Assembly (NCBI RefSeq): GCF_007830335.1 | Contig: NZ_VLKU01000009.1 | Location: forward strand, 1-64,000 | Direction: 5' to 3' | Source of the DNA: Paracoccus sulfuroxidans | GTDB lineage: Bacteria > Pseudomonadota > Alphaproteobacteria > Rhodobacterales > Rhodobacteraceae | Length of the DNA: 64,000 bases | Shown here: in pieces, positions 1 through 9,083 of the stretch | Position numbering within the stretch: position 1 is the first letter of the stretch | Layout of the letters: each line of letters opens with the position of its first letter | Notes under the pieces: model-generated | Database searches by the model: none | What the model saw: only the letters and a program-made list of their open reading frames with translations | Told to the model about the DNA's origin: nothing | Program-made: the position numbers and the translations under genes

Positions 1-554
1 TTGAGGCGCAGGTCGGCGGTGACCACGGCCGGAAGCTTGACCTCGATGGTCTGCAACCCGCCGTCGACCTCGCGGGTGACTTTCGCCGCGCCGCCGTCGA
101 TCTCCAGCTTCGAGGCGAAGGTCGCCTGACCCCAGCCCAGCAGCGCCGCCAGCATCTGGCCGGTCGCGTTCATGTCATTGTCGATCGCCTGCTTGCCGGC
201 GATGATCAGCTCGGTGCCCTCGGCTTTCGCCACCGCCGCGAGGATCTTGGCCACCGCCAGAGGCTCGATGTCCTGATGCACATCATCGGCCGCGACCACC
301 AGGATCGCCCGGTCCGCGCCCATCGCCAGCGCCGTGCGCAGCGTTTCCTGCGCCTGCTTCACACCGATCGAGATCGCGATGACCTCTTCGGCCTTACCCG
401 CTTCTTTCAGACGGATCGCCTCTTCCACCGCGATCTCGTCGAAGGGGTTCATCGACATCTTCACGTTCGCAAGATCGACACCCGAACCGTCAGCCTTAAC
501 ACGGGCCTTCACGTTGTAGTCGATCACGCGCTTCACTGGCACGAGAACCTTCAT
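1..554 (-). CDS. etfB: Electron transfer flavoprotein beta subunit, 3' end cut by window edge
   Basis: The first 184 residues are present; the gene runs off base 1. The protein begins [18 protein letters not shown] and contains the family motif [13 protein letters not shown] (about residues 34-46) and a [15 protein letters not shown] stretch near residue 130, all typical of EtfB. ETF carries electrons from acyl-CoA dehydrogenases to ETF:quinone oxidoreductase. The start is supported by AGAGGAAATC just upstream. It lies 19 bases after the isomerase stop, as the last visible gene of the unit that starts with an acyl-CoA dehydrogenase, so it may serve that enzyme directly. Codons such as GGT, CGT and GTT are commoner here than in its neighbours, which fits a strongly expressed gene. 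Whether etfA follows is outside the window. Confidence 0.95.
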   Translation of the reverse strand, partial: MKVLVPVKRVIDYNVKARVKADGSGVDLANVKMSMNPFDEIAVEEAIRLKEAGKAEEVIAISIGVKQAQETLRTALAMGADRAILVVAADDVHQDIEPLAVAKILAAVAKAEGTELIIAGKQAIDNDMNATGQMLAALLGWGQATFASKLEIDGGAAKVTREVDGGLQTIEVKLPAVVTADLRL

Positions 555-573
555 GATTTCCTCTTGATTTTGA

Positions 574-1434
574 TCAGCAGACAGAGCGGAAGCGCGTGAC
601 GATGGTGTCGAGCACTTCACCCGGATCGCGTCTCCACCAGTTACCTGCCGAAAAGATCTCGACCTCGCAGAGGCCCTTGTAGCCCGCCGCTTCGACCGCT
701 GAGCGGATGGCCTTCAGATCGGCCACGCCATCGCCCATCATGCCGCGATCCAGAAGCACGTCCGAGGTATCGGCCAGCCAGTCGCAGAGGTGATAGCCAA
801 GAATGCGACCGCCCGCGCGGGCCAGTTGACGCGGCAGATCGGTGTCCCACCAGACATGATAAACATCGACCGCCACGCCAAGGTTCGGCGCGCCGATGGC
901 ATCGCAGATGTCCAGCGCATCGCGCAGGGTGGTCAGGCAAGAGCGATTGCCGCCATAGACCGGATTGAGCGGCTCAAGCGCCAGCCTGACGCCGCGCGCG
1001 GCGGCATAGGGCGCGGCCTCGGCCACGCGGTCGGTGACGATCCGCAGGCTGTCGGCAATGCCGCGGGTGCCGGGCTCAACCCCGCCGGTCACGATGGTCA
1101 GGACAGGCGCGCCGAGTTCGGCGGCCATGTCGATCGAGGCATGGAAGTCGTCCATTACCGCCTGACGACCTTGCGGCGCGAGGGGACCGACGAGGAAGGG
1201 CGTTCGGCAGAGCCCCGCAACTGCCAGTCCGGCAGCACGGGCATGGGCGGCGATTCTGGCAGCATTGGACCCAATCTCGCGCCGCCAGAAGACGATGCCG
1301 CCATAGCCGCGCGCGGCACAGGCGTCGATGGTGCGCTCGGGCGACCAGCCAGCGCCTGCGCCCTCGACATTATGCCCAAGCGTGGCGGTGTTCAGGGCCA
1401 ATGCCGAGATGTCACGACTGAAATCGCGCATCAT
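574..1434 (-). CDS. Sugar phosphate isomerase/epimerase family TIM-barrel protein
   Basis: A 286-residue AP-endonuclease-2 / xylose-isomerase-like barrel. Likely divalent-metal ligands are E154 (ALEPLNP), D190 and H193 (VAVDVYH), H215 (GYHLCDW) and E257 (CEVEI), the usual order in this family. Family members isomerise or epimerise keto sugars, and some relatives are dehydratases (for example 3-dehydroshikimate dehydratase), so the reaction cannot be fixed from sequence. The start overlaps the DUF993 stop by ATGA, giving translational coupling. With DUF993, SDR and acyl-CoA dehydrogenase genes it forms one catabolic unit. It is cytoplasmic, with no signal peptide. Confidence 0.85.
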   Translation of the reverse strand: MMRDFSRDISALALNTATLGHNVEGAGAGWSPERTIDACAARGYGGIVFWRREIGSNAARIAAHARAAGLAVAGLCRTPFLVGPLAPQGRQAVMDDFHASIDMAAELGAPVLTIVTGGVEPGTRGIADSLRIVTDRVAEAAPYAAARGVRLALEPLNPVYGGNRSCLTTLRDALDICDAIGAPNLGVAVDVYHVWWDTDLPRQLARAGGRILGYHLCDWLADTSDVLLDRGMMGDGVADLKAIRSAVEAAGYKGLCEVEIFSAGNWWRRDPGEVLDTIVTRFRSVC

Positions 1435-2582
1435 CAGGCCCCATAGACCGCCAGCAGGGATTTCATCCGCCGCACCGCAAGTTCCGGATCGCGCAGAAGA
1501 CCCGAGCCATCGGCCAGCCGGAAGACTTCTGTGAAATAGGGCAAGGGCCGCATGGCGTGATGGCCGTTCAGCATGATGAAGTGATCCTGAAAGCCGTTCA
1601 GCCAGGCGAGGAAAACCACGCCGGTTTTGTAATACTGCGTCGGTGCGCGAAAGATGGTGCGGGCCAGCGGCACGGTCGGGTCCAATGTGGCACGGAAACC
1701 GGCCTTGTCGCCTTCCGCCAGCCGGTTCACCGCGAAGGCGGCGGCGGGGGCCAGCGGGTCGAAGATGCCCAGCAACGCATGGCTGAAGCCCTGCTCATCG
1801 CCCTCGATCAGTTCAGGATAGTTGAAATCATCGCCGGTATACATCTTCACGCCCGCAGGCAGGCGGCGACGCAGGGTGATTTCCTTGTCCTTGTCCAAGA
1901 GCGACATCTTGATGCCGTCCACCTTGGCGAGGTTTTGTTCGATCACCGCCAGAACGGTTTCCAGCGTGGCGTCGAAATCCGCGCCGCCCCAATAGCCCGC
2001 GAGCGCCGGGTCGAACATCTCGCCCAGCCAGTGCAGGATGACCGGCTGATCGCAGGCCGACAGCACCCGGCCATAGACATGCAGGTAATCCTCGGGGCTG
2101 GTGGCGACGCGGGCCAGCGCGCGGCTGGCCATCAGCACGATGCGGCCACCGACCGCCTGGATCGCCTCGACCTGCTCCAGATAGGCGCGGATGACATCGT
2201 CCAGCGTCTTTGCGTCGGCCGGGACCAGATGATCGGTGCCGCAGCCATTGCCAACCAGCGCCTCGGGCAGTTCAGCCCTGGTGCGCCGGATCAGCTCCAG
2301 CGCGCCCGGCCAGTCAAGGCCCATGCCGCGCTGCGCCGTGTCCATCGCCTCGGCAATGCCAAGACCAAGGCCTGCAAGATAGCGACGGAAGGCCATGGTC
2401 TTATCCCAATCCACCGCCGCGCGCCCGGAAGGATCATTGGCGGTGAAGGGGTCGGCCACCACATGGGCGGCAGAATAGACGATGCGGGCGGGGTTGGCGG
2501 GCAGCACGGCCTGCGCGATGGGCGTACCGTTCAGCATGTAATCGGCCATGCGGCCTTCGGCATCGGGAAGTGCAATCTTCAT
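1434..2582 (-). CDS. DUF993 / dihydrodipicolinate synthase-like aldolase family protein
   Basis: A 382-residue protein of the DUF993 family, a distant branch of the DHDPS/NAL class I aldolase barrels. The segment VDGIKMSLLD places K225 where the Schiff-base lysine of the superfamily is expected; GNGCGTDHL (about 112-120) and YTGDDFNY (about 248-255) are also family-like. The reaction is unknown. By homology it could cleave or form a C-C bond of a 2-keto or 3-keto sugar acid. It often travels with AP-endonuclease-2-type isomerases, as here. The stop overlaps the isomerase start by 4 bases, and the upstream SDR stop is 12 bases away. Confidence 0.85.
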   Translation of the reverse strand: MKIALPDAEGRMADYMLNGTPIAQAVLPANPARIVYSAAHVVADPFTANDPSGRAAVDWDKTMAFRRYLAGLGLGIAEAMDTAQRGMGLDWPGALELIRRTRAELPEALVGNGCGTDHLVPADAKTLDDVIRAYLEQVEAIQAVGGRIVLMASRALARVATSPEDYLHVYGRVLSACDQPVILHWLGEMFDPALAGYWGGADFDATLETVLAVIEQNLAKVDGIKMSLLDKDKEITLRRRLPAGVKMYTGDDFNYPELIEGDEQGFSHALLGIFDPLAPAAAFAVNRLAEGDKAGFRATLDPTVPLARTIFRAPTQYYKTGVVFLAWLNGFQDHFIMLNGHHAMRPLPYFTEVFRLADGSGLLRDPELAVRRMKSLLAVYGA

Positions 2583-2594
2583 GGCAGCGCCTTT

Positions 2595-3362
2595 TCAGAA
2601 ACGCGGAACCAGCATCCCAGCATCAGCCGAGATCGCCTGTCCGGTGGTATAGGGAAGCCGACCCGAGGCCAGCGATGCGATGATGGCGCCCATATCCTCG
2701 GGCTGGCCCACGCGGGGAAACAGCGTCAAACCGGCCTCGGCGCGCAGGCGATAGCCGTCGATCACGGGCGCGGTCATCTCGGTCGCGATCAGGCCGGGCT
2801 GCACGTCATAGACGGCGATGTTTTCGGGGCCGAGCCGCACGGCCAGCGCCTTCGACACCATCGCGGCAGCGGCTTTCGAGGCGCAATATTCCGCCCGCTG
2901 CACCGCCACCGCCACCGCGTTCGACGAGGTGACATTGACGATGGAATGAAACAGCGACGCGGGGCGCTCTCGCGCCATCAGGCGACGGGCGAAGGCTTGC
3001 GACAGGAAGAACATCGCCTTGCTGTTGACGCTGAGGCAGCGGTCCCAGCTGGCCTCGCTGACCTCCAGCAGGTCGCCGCGCTGCATCACACCCACGCCCG
3101 CATTGTTGACCAGCGTGGTCAGGGGTCCAAGCGCCTCCTCGATCCGGTGCAGTGCGGCGTCATGTCCGGCAATATCCGTCACATCGAAGGGTGCTGCGAC
3201 GGTCGGCACGCCCAGAGCGGCGATGCGGGCCACCGCTGCCTGCAATTCGGCATCATCGGCGGGGCCATTCACGGCGACGGCGAAACCTTCGCGGGCCAGT
3301 GCCTCGGCAGCAGCCAGACCGATCCCACGCGATGAGCCGGTGACAAGGGCGACCTGTCTCAT
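2595..3362 (-). CDS. SDR family oxidoreductase (3-oxoacyl-ACP reductase-like)
   Basis: A 255-residue classical short-chain dehydrogenase. The cofactor motif TGSSRGIG is at 8-15, NNAG at 86-89, and the catalytic S/Y/K set is near S146, Y159 and K163 (EYCASK). It would oxidise or reduce a hydroxyl/keto group with NAD(P). The C-terminal part (APVIDGYRLRAEAGLTLFPRVGQP) closely resembles that of the second SDR at 22910-23695, suggesting the two are paralogues acting on related substrates. The start overlaps the acyl-CoA dehydrogenase stop by ATGA. Confidence 0.9.
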   Translation of the reverse strand: MRQVALVTGSSRGIGLAAAEALAREGFAVAVNGPADDAELQAAVARIAALGVPTVAAPFDVTDIAGHDAALHRIEEALGPLTTLVNNAGVGVMQRGDLLEVSEASWDRCLSVNSKAMFFLSQAFARRLMARERPASLFHSIVNVTSSNAVAVAVQRAEYCASKAAAAMVSKALAVRLGPENIAVYDVQPGLIATEMTAPVIDGYRLRAEAGLTLFPRVGQPEDMGAIIASLASGRLPYTTGQAISADAGMLVPRF

Positions 3363-4501
3363 GCCTGCGCGCCCTTCTTCAGCAGTTCCCGCGCGATGAT
3401 CATGCGCTGGATCTGGTTCGTGCCCTCATAGATCTGGGTGATCTTGGCGTCGCGATAGAGGCGCTCGACCTCGAAACCACGGATATAGCCCGAGCCGCCG
3501 AAGACCTGCACCGCATCCGCCGTGCGCGCCACCGCCATGTCGCCCGCAAAGCATTTCGCCATCGAGCAGGCCTTGGTCGCGTCCTGACCATGGTCGATCT
3601 TGGACGCCGCCGAATGAACCAGCAGCCGCGCGGCCTCGATATCCTTGGCCATGTCGGCCAGAAGCCATTGCACACCCTGGAACTCGGCGATCTCTTTGCC
3701 GAACTGCTTGCGCGTCCCGGCATAGTCCAGCGCGGCCTCCAGCCCCGCCTGACCGATACCCACGGCCAGCGCGGCAATGCCGACCCTGCCCTTGTCCAGC
3801 ACGCTCATCATCATGTGAAAGCCGCGCCCGGCCTCGCCCAGCATCGCATCCGCACCCAGCCGCACATCGGTGAAGTTCAGCGCCCCCACCTGACTGGCGC
3901 GCTGACCCATCTTGTGCTCCTTGGGGCCACGCTCGACCCCCGCCGCATGCAGATCGACGATGAAAATCGACATGCCGCGATTGCCCGCCTCTTTGTCGGT
4001 GCGGGCCAGAACGAAGCCCAGATCGGCGACGGGCGCGTTGTGGATCCAGATCTTGCCTCCGTTCAGCACCCAGCCGTCGCCATCACGCTCGGCCGTGGTG
4101 CGGATGCCCGAGACGTCGGTCCCGGCCTCGGGTTCGGTGATGCAATAGGCCACCTTCTGCTGCATCGAGAGGATCCCAGGCAGCAGCTTGCGCTGCGCCT
4201 CGGTCCCGTGGCGCACCAGCAGCGTCGAGATCAGTTCCAGCAAACCACATTGATCGGCGACGCTGGCATAGCCGCGCGACAGCTCTTCCATCACCACGGC
4301 ATAGGTCAGGGTGTCAAAGCCCGGCCCGCCCATGCCTTCCGGCACGCCGATGCCGAAAAGCCCCAGCTTCGCCATCTCGTCATAGATCTCGGCCGGGAAA
4401 CGCTCGTCACGGTCCAGCGCCTCGGCGGCAGGCCGGATGACCTCATCGGCGAAAGCGCGGGCCATGTCGCGCACCTGCAACTGGGTATCGCTCAGATACA
4501 T
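3359..4501 (-). CDS. Acyl-CoA dehydrogenase
   Basis: A 380-residue FAD acyl-CoA dehydrogenase of normal length. The FAD/substrate motif CITEPEAGTDVSG is at about 120-132, and the C-terminal IYEGTNQIQR places the catalytic base at E359. It introduces an alpha-beta double bond in an acyl-CoA and passes electrons to ETF, whose beta subunit is encoded at the end of the same unit. It is the first gene of its operon; the promoter faces the aldo/keto reductase at 4660 and carries two palindromes of the regulon. The acyl substrate is not evident. Confidence 0.93.
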   Translation of the reverse strand: MYLSDTQLQVRDMARAFADEVIRPAAEALDRDERFPAEIYDEMAKLGLFGIGVPEGMGGPGFDTLTYAVVMEELSRGYASVADQCGLLELISTLLVRHGTEAQRKLLPGILSMQQKVAYCITEPEAGTDVSGIRTTAERDGDGWVLNGGKIWIHNAPVADLGFVLARTDKEAGNRGMSIFIVDLHAAGVERGPKEHKMGQRASQVGALNFTDVRLGADAMLGEAGRGFHMMMSVLDKGRVGIAALAVGIGQAGLEAALDYAGTRKQFGKEIAEFQGVQWLLADMAKDIEAARLLVHSAASKIDHGQDATKACSMAKCFAGDMAVARTADAVQVFGGSGYIRGFEVERLYRDAKITQIYEGTNQIQRMIIARELLKKGAQA

Positions 4502-4522
4502 TCTCGAATCCCCTCCCGGTAT

Positions 4523-4538
4523 GTAACTATCCGGTTAC
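4523..4538. promoter_or_regulatory. Putative TetR operator, site 1
   Basis: The sequence GTAACTATCCGGTTAC has arms GTAAC/GTTAC around a 6-base centre. It starts 22 bases upstream of the acyl-CoA dehydrogenase ATG in the divergent intergenic region 4502-4659. It matches sites at 4628, 8163, 18001, 18049 and 23774. The regulator is inferred to be the TetR protein at 18152. Confidence 0.6.
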
Positions 4539-4627
4539 TTTATTTGAGGCGAGTTCAATGCGTCAAGCGCCAAAACCGACAGTGGTTTGGAAATCCACTT
4601 GATCCGCGATGCTGGCTCATGCCATTT

Positions 4628-4643
4628 ATAACTGAATAGTTAC
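4628..4643. promoter_or_regulatory. Putative TetR operator, site 2
   Basis: ATAACTGAATAGTTAC; its reverse complement GTAACTATTCAGTTAT differs from site 1 at three positions. It ends 16 bases before the aldo/keto reductase start, and an AAGGGAGGAAG ribosome binding site follows it. A bound repressor would cover the plus-strand promoter or start region. Confidence 0.55.
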
Positions 4644-4659
4644 TTAAGGGAGGAAGCTG

Positions 4660-5676
4660 ATGACGCCATCCGACACACGCAAATTCGGCCGCACGGATCT
4701 GGAGGTGACCAGCTTCGCCTTCGGCACCGCGCCGGTCGGCAATATCTTCCGCGAGATCGACGACCAAACCTCGCGCGCCATGTTCGATCACGCCTGGGAT
4801 GCGGGCGTGCGCTATTTCGACACCGCGCCAATGTATGGCCATGGTCTGTCCGAGCTGCGCACCTCCGAGGCCCTGCGCTGGCGCAACCGCGACGACTACG
4901 TCCTGTCCTCGAAGGTTGGCCGCCTGCTGCGCCCGGCGCGGCGCGACAGCATCGACTTCGCGCCCTGGGTCAATGCGGCGCCCTTCGAGATGGAGTTCGA
5001 TTATAGCTACGACGGCACGATGCGCTCATTCGAGGACAGCCTGCAGCGGCTGGCGTTGGAGCATATCGACATCCTCTTCATCCATGACATCGACGTCTAT
5101 ACGCGCGGCGCCGCGCAGCCCGAAGTGTTCCGGCAGGCGATGGACGGTTGCTACAAGGCCCTGGCCCAGTTGCGTGACGAGAAGGTCGTGAAGGCCATCG
5201 GTGTCGGCGTGAACGAATGGCAGGTCTGCCATGAGGCGCTGAAGCAGCGCGATTTCGACTGCTTCCTGCTGGCCGGTCGCTATACGCTGCTGGAGCAAGA
5301 CGCGCTCAATGAATTCCTGCCACTCTGCGAGGCGCGCGGCGCGGCGGTGGTCGTGGGTGGCGGCTTCAACTCGGGGATCCTCGCCACGGGCGCGACACCG
5401 GGCGCGAAATACAACTACGCCCCTGCCCCGGCTGAAATCATGGACCGGGTGGCGAAGATCGAGGCGGTTTGCGCCGAATACGGCGTGCCTCTGGCGGCGG
5501 CGGCGCTGCAATTCGTCGTGGCGCATCCGGCTGTTCCTGCCTTCTGCGCGGGCACGCGCACCGTCGAGCAACTCGATCAGAACCTCGCGTGGTTCCAGCA
5601 CCCCATCCCGGTCGACTTCTGGGTGGCGCTGAAAGGAAAGGGCTTGCTGCGCGAGGATGCCCCGGTTCCTGCCTGA
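4660..5676 (+). CDS. Aldo/keto reductase (D-threo-aldose 1-dehydrogenase / pyridoxal 4-dehydrogenase type)
   Basis: A 338-residue AKR barrel. The catalytic tetrad is D54, Y59, K85 and H142 (FDTAPMYG, SSKVG, IHDID). The pattern with RKFGRTDLEVTSFAFGTAPVG at the N-terminus and the insertion DFAPWVNAAPFEMEFDYSYDG fits the L-fucose / D-threo-aldose 1-dehydrogenase group, which oxidises aldoses at C1 to lactones with NAD(P)+; pyridoxal 4-dehydrogenase belongs to the same group. It is divergent from the acyl-CoA dehydrogenase operon and shares its operator region. A strong GGGAGGAAG lies about 6 bases before the ATG. Confidence 0.88.
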   Translation: MTPSDTRKFGRTDLEVTSFAFGTAPVGNIFREIDDQTSRAMFDHAWDAGVRYFDTAPMYGHGLSELRTSEALRWRNRDDYVLSSKVGRLLRPARRDSIDFAPWVNAAPFEMEFDYSYDGTMRSFEDSLQRLALEHIDILFIHDIDVYTRGAAQPEVFRQAMDGCYKALAQLRDEKVVKAIGVGVNEWQVCHEALKQRDFDCFLLAGRYTLLEQDALNEFLPLCEARGAAVVVGGGFNSGILATGATPGAKYNYAPAPAEIMDRVAKIEAVCAEYGVPLAAAALQFVVAHPAVPAFCAGTRTVEQLDQNLAWFQHPIPVDFWVALKGKGLLREDAPVPA

Positions 5677-5682
5677 ACCTGA

Positions 5683-5710
5683 GGGGCGCCGGTGTCGCCA
5701 CCGGCACCCC
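5683..5710. terminator. Stem-loop between convergent genes
   Basis: GGGGCGCCGGTG and CACCGGCACCCC form a 12-bp stem with one mismatch and a 4-base loop, just after the aldo/keto reductase stop. No T run follows. It may terminate or protect the plus-strand transcript. Confidence 0.5.
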
Positions 5711-5765
5711 TTGACGTGATCAGCCGCACCAAACAGCCCGGCAAGGGAATCTTGTTCCTCGGCCT

Positions 5766-6566
5766 TCACTCGGCTTTCTGTGACCCGCTGATCCTATCAA
5801 ACCTTGCGGGTCGTTTCTCGCGAAACGCCGAAAGCCCTTCGCGCAGATCGCTGGAGGCAGCAGCCACGCCGCCCGCTAGCACCTCAAGCACGCGCTCGCG
5901 TTCCTCACCTTCCGCCGCGTTGATCAGCATCTTGGTGATTTCGGTAGCACGCGGCGCGCGGGCGGTCACCTTCGCGGCCAGCGCCTCGGCGGCAGCCATG
6001 CCCTCGCCTGTCGGAACCACCTGATCGACCAGCCCAAGGCGCTGCGCCTCCTCCGCGTCGAAAACCTCGCCGAAAAGCGCCATGCGCCGCACCACACCCG
6101 CGCCGAAGCGCCGCACCGTACGCTGCGTGCCCGACCAGCCGGGAATGATGCCCAGCGAGGTTTCGGGCAGGCCGATCCGGACATGCGCCTCGGCCAGCCG
6201 ATAGTCGGCGCAGGCGGCCAGTTCCAGCCCGCCGCCCAGGCAATGCCCGTTCAGCACGGCGATCACCGGCTGCACCAGACGGGCCAGCGCGTCGAACGCG
6301 GCATGGCCGTCGCGCAGCCAGTGGCGGCTAAAATCGTCTGGCGGCAGTTGCGACCAGGCGGCGATATCGCCGCCTGCGCAGAATGAGCGCCCACCCTCGC
6401 CTGTCAGGATCACCACCCGCGCATCGGATCGCTCGATCCGGTGGCAGAGCGGCAGCAGTGCCTCGACCATATCGGCATCCAAAGCGTTCAGCTTATCGGG
6501 CCGACGAATGGTCAGTCGCGCGATGCCCGCGTTGATGGACAGGTCAAGACGCGGGTCCACGGTCAC
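5766..6566 (-). CDS. Enoyl-CoA hydratase/isomerase family protein
   Basis: A 266-residue crotonase-fold protein. The oxyanion-hole glycines are in NGHCLGGGLEL (107-116), and the two acid residues of the hydratase are E115 and E135 (PETSLGIIPG). It is therefore likely an active enoyl-CoA hydratase rather than a divergent crotonase. It would hydrate the enoyl-CoA made by the acyl-CoA dehydrogenase of this regulon. The start overlaps the CoA-transferase stop by ATGA, and the two form a two-gene unit. Confidence 0.9.
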   Translation of the reverse strand: MTVDPRLDLSINAGIARLTIRRPDKLNALDADMVEALLPLCHRIERSDARVVILTGEGGRSFCAGGDIAAWSQLPPDDFSRHWLRDGHAAFDALARLVQPVIAVLNGHCLGGGLELAACADYRLAEAHVRIGLPETSLGIIPGWSGTQRTVRRFGAGVVRRMALFGEVFDAEEAQRLGLVDQVVPTGEGMAAAEALAAKVTARAPRATEITKMLINAAEGEERERVLEVLAGGVAAASSDLREGLSAFREKRPARFDRISGSQKAE

Positions 6567-8134
6567 AGTGACAGCCCCATCGGGGCATCGCGAAACAGCG
6601 CCGCATCCATCTGCTTCAGATCCGCCGCCACGCGCAGCGGCGTCGCAGCCTGATCCAGCACGTCGCGTTGCAGATCGATGCCCGGCGCAATCTCGGTCAC
6701 CACCAACCCCTCGGGCAGCAGGCGCAACACGCAGCGCTCGGTCACATAGGTCACCTCCTGCCCCTGCGCCACCGCGCGACGACCCGAGAAGCTGACCTGA
6801 TCAACCTTCGGCACGATCTTGGCCACCTTGCCCTCGCGGTCGATCACAAGCTGGCCGGCATCGACGCGCATCTTGGCCCCGGCGTTGAAATTCCCCGAGA
6901 AAACGATCCGCTTGGCGCGTGCGGTAATGTCCACGAAACCGCCCGCGCCCGCCGTCCGGTGCGGCGTTGCGGCAAGGCGGCTGACATTGACCGAACCCTC
7001 GGCGTCGATCTCCAGGAAGGACAGCAGCGAGCAATCGAACCCGCCCGCCTGAAAATAGCAGAATTGGTGCGGCGAGGCGACGAAGGCCTCGGCATTGCTG
7101 GCGCAGCCGAACTTAAAATCCAGCAGCGGCACACCGCCGACCGCGCCCTGCTCGATCACCCAGGTGACCGCGCCGTGCAGCCCCTCCTCGATCAGGATGC
7201 GCGGCACATTGGCCGAGATGCCGAATCCGATGTTCACCGCCCAGCCCGTCCGAAGCTCTTGCGCGACGCGGCGGGCAATGACCTTGCCCGGATTGAACTC
7301 GGCCGGGCTGAAACTCGACAAGGGCCGGAAGACCTCGCCCGAGATGGCCGGGTCGTGCGGCGTCGCGGTGGTCTGCAGCTGATCCGGCGCCTCGACGATG
7401 ACATCGACCAGAATGCCCGGAACCTTCACATCATGCGGTTTCAGCGTGCCCTGCGCCGCAATACGCCGGACCTGAGCGATGACGATGCCGCCGCAGTTAT
7501 GCGCAGCCAGCGCCATTTCCATCGCGCCCAGCGTCGCGCCCTCATCCTCGAAGGTCAGGTTGCCATTCTCATCTGCCGTCGTCGCGCGGATCAGCGCCAC
7601 ATCGGGGCGCAGCGCGGGAAAGTAGAGCCAATCCTCGCCCTCGAAGGCCACACGCCGGACGATGGGGGTGGCGCGGGCGGTGTCATTCATCGCGCATCCG
7701 TCCAGCGCGGGATCGACAAAGGTGTCCATGCCCACCTTGGTCAGCACGCCCGGGCGCTGCGCCGCGCCCTCGCGCAGCATGTCGAAGACCACGCCCGAGG
7801 GCACGTTATAGGCCGCTACCTCTTCCGCCAGGATGCGCTGCCAGATCTTCGGCGGCTCGGCATTGGACGGCCCCGAAGGATAGGAGCCGCCGATGATCCG
7901 CGTGATCATGCCGGGATGGGCGATGTGATCGACGCCCGGAGTGCCGAACATGTCGCCAGCGGCAATGGGATGGATCGTCGTCAGGTCGCGCGGGGCACCA
8001 TCTTGCGCAAACCGCGCACCCAGTGCCGCCAGAAGCCGATCCGGGCACAGCAATCCCGAAGACGAATTCACCGCGATCACCGCGCCATCGCGGACCAGTT
8101 CTGCTGCCTGACTGGCGGTCCGGATTTTGGACAT
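6563..8134 (-). CDS. Acyl-CoA:acetate/3-ketoacid CoA-transferase, fused alpha-beta
   Basis: A 523-residue family I CoA-transferase with the alpha domain (about 1-270) and beta domain (about 280-500) in one chain. The catalytic glutamate that forms the glutamyl-CoA thioester is probably E328 in VIEQGAVGG. It would activate a carboxylic acid using acetyl-CoA or succinyl-CoA as donor, providing the CoA ester for the dehydrogenase and hydratase. It is the first gene of its unit, with GAAGGAGGAGC before the ATG and operator site 3 at 8163-8178 immediately upstream. Confidence 0.9.
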   Translation of the reverse strand: MSKIRTASQAAELVRDGAVIAVNSSSGLLCPDRLLAALGARFAQDGAPRDLTTIHPIAAGDMFGTPGVDHIAHPGMITRIIGGSYPSGPSNAEPPKIWQRILAEEVAAYNVPSGVVFDMLREGAAQRPGVLTKVGMDTFVDPALDGCAMNDTARATPIVRRVAFEGEDWLYFPALRPDVALIRATTADENGNLTFEDEGATLGAMEMALAAHNCGGIVIAQVRRIAAQGTLKPHDVKVPGILVDVIVEAPDQLQTTATPHDPAISGEVFRPLSSFSPAEFNPGKVIARRVAQELRTGWAVNIGFGISANVPRILIEEGLHGAVTWVIEQGAVGGVPLLDFKFGCASNAEAFVASPHQFCYFQAGGFDCSLLSFLEIDAEGSVNVSRLAATPHRTAGAGGFVDITARAKRIVFSGNFNAGAKMRVDAGQLVIDREGKVAKIVPKVDQVSFSGRRAVAQGQEVTYVTERCVLRLLPEGLVVTEIAPGIDLQRDVLDQAATPLRVAADLKQMDAALFRDAPMGLSL

Positions 8135-8162
8135 TGCGCTCCTCCTTCGTAATTGCGTCTAA

Positions 8163-8178
8163 GTAACTAACTGGTTAT
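8163..8178. promoter_or_regulatory. Putative TetR operator, site 3
   Basis: GTAACTAACTGGTTAT lies 28 bases upstream of the CoA-transferase ATG, in the divergent region 8135-8260 shared with an aldo/keto reductase. It matches site 1 at 12 of 16 positions, with the arms conserved apart from the last base. An AT-rich tract (ATCTATATATCTATGAT) follows and may hold a -10 element. Confidence 0.55.
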
Positions 8179-8260
8179 CTATATATCTATGATCGACCCG
8201 CCTCGACAAGAGGAAAACCGGGACCTATGCAACGCAAGAAGATGAAAGGGGAGGACCAAG

Positions 8261-9079
8261 ATGAACATTCTGCTGCAACCCGATTTCGTGCAGGGATTCG
8301 GCACGTTTCCCTTGAAAGGGGACAGCCTGAGGGACGCCATCCATACGGCGGTCGAGGCAGGCTACCGCACCTTTGACACGGCGCAGGCCTATGAGAATGA
8401 GGCGGAAACGGGTGCCGCCCTGAAAGAGACCGGCATTGCACGCGACAAGTTTTGCATCACCACCAAGGTGAAGAACGACAATTTCAGCGAATCGCACTTC
8501 CTGCCCTCGGTCGAGGCCAGCCTGCGCGCCCTTCAGGTCGACCGGGTCGACGTGCTGCTGCTGCACTGGCCGCCCGCCGGGGGCGAGATCACGCCCTCGC
8601 TGAAGCTGTTGCAGAAGGCTTATGACGCCGGGCTTGCCAGCAACATCGGCGTGTCGAACTATACGGTTGCGATGATGCGGCAGGCGCGGGCCATCGTGGA
8701 CGCTCCGCTGGTCGCCAATCAGGTCGAGTTTCATCCGCTGCTGGATCAGTCGCGCCTGCTGGACGCGGTCGAGGAAACCGGGATCCCGCTCTCGTCCTAC
8801 TGCTCGCTGGCGCGCGGTGAGGTCTTCAAATATCCACTGTTCGCCGAAATCGGCCAGACGCATAGGAAATCCGCCGCTCAGGTCGTCTTGCGCTGGATCC
8901 TGCAAAAGGGTGTCAGCATGAACACCATGTCCACCAAGCCGGAGAATATCCGCGCCAATCTGGAGATCACGGATTTCACGCTTTCGACCGAGGAAATGGC
9001 CCAGATCGACGCGCTGAACCGCGTGAACTACCGCATCGTGGACCGCGACCGGGTGCCCTTCGCGCCCGTCTGGGACTGA
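8261..9079 (+). CDS. Aldo/keto reductase (2,5-diketo-D-gluconate reductase-like)
   Basis: A 272-residue AKR. The tetrad is D39, Y44, K69 and H102 (FDTAQAYENE, TTKVK, LLHWPP), and SNIGVSNYTVAMM (about 127-139) is the conserved mid-barrel motif. The cofactor is probably NADPH; the substrate is likely a small aldehyde or keto sugar. AAGGGGAGGACC is the ribosome binding site. It is divergent from the CoA-transferase and shares operator site 3. It differs clearly from the other AKR (4660) in length and subgroup. Confidence 0.88.
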   Translation: MNILLQPDFVQGFGTFPLKGDSLRDAIHTAVEAGYRTFDTAQAYENEAETGAALKETGIARDKFCITTKVKNDNFSESHFLPSVEASLRALQVDRVDVLLLHWPPAGGEITPSLKLLQKAYDAGLASNIGVSNYTVAMMRQARAIVDAPLVANQVEFHPLLDQSRLLDAVEETGIPLSSYCSLARGEVFKYPLFAEIGQTHRKSAAQVVLRWILQKGVSMNTMSTKPENIRANLEITDFTLSTEEMAQIDALNRVNYRIVDRDRVPFAPVWD

Positions 9080-9083
9080 TCCG

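Noticed and set aside
1557..3335. 592-residue plus-strand open frame opposite the DUF993 and SDR genes
   Set aside because: It is a high-GC antisense shadow: rich in His, Arg and Gln, with no family motifs, and opposite two clear genes.
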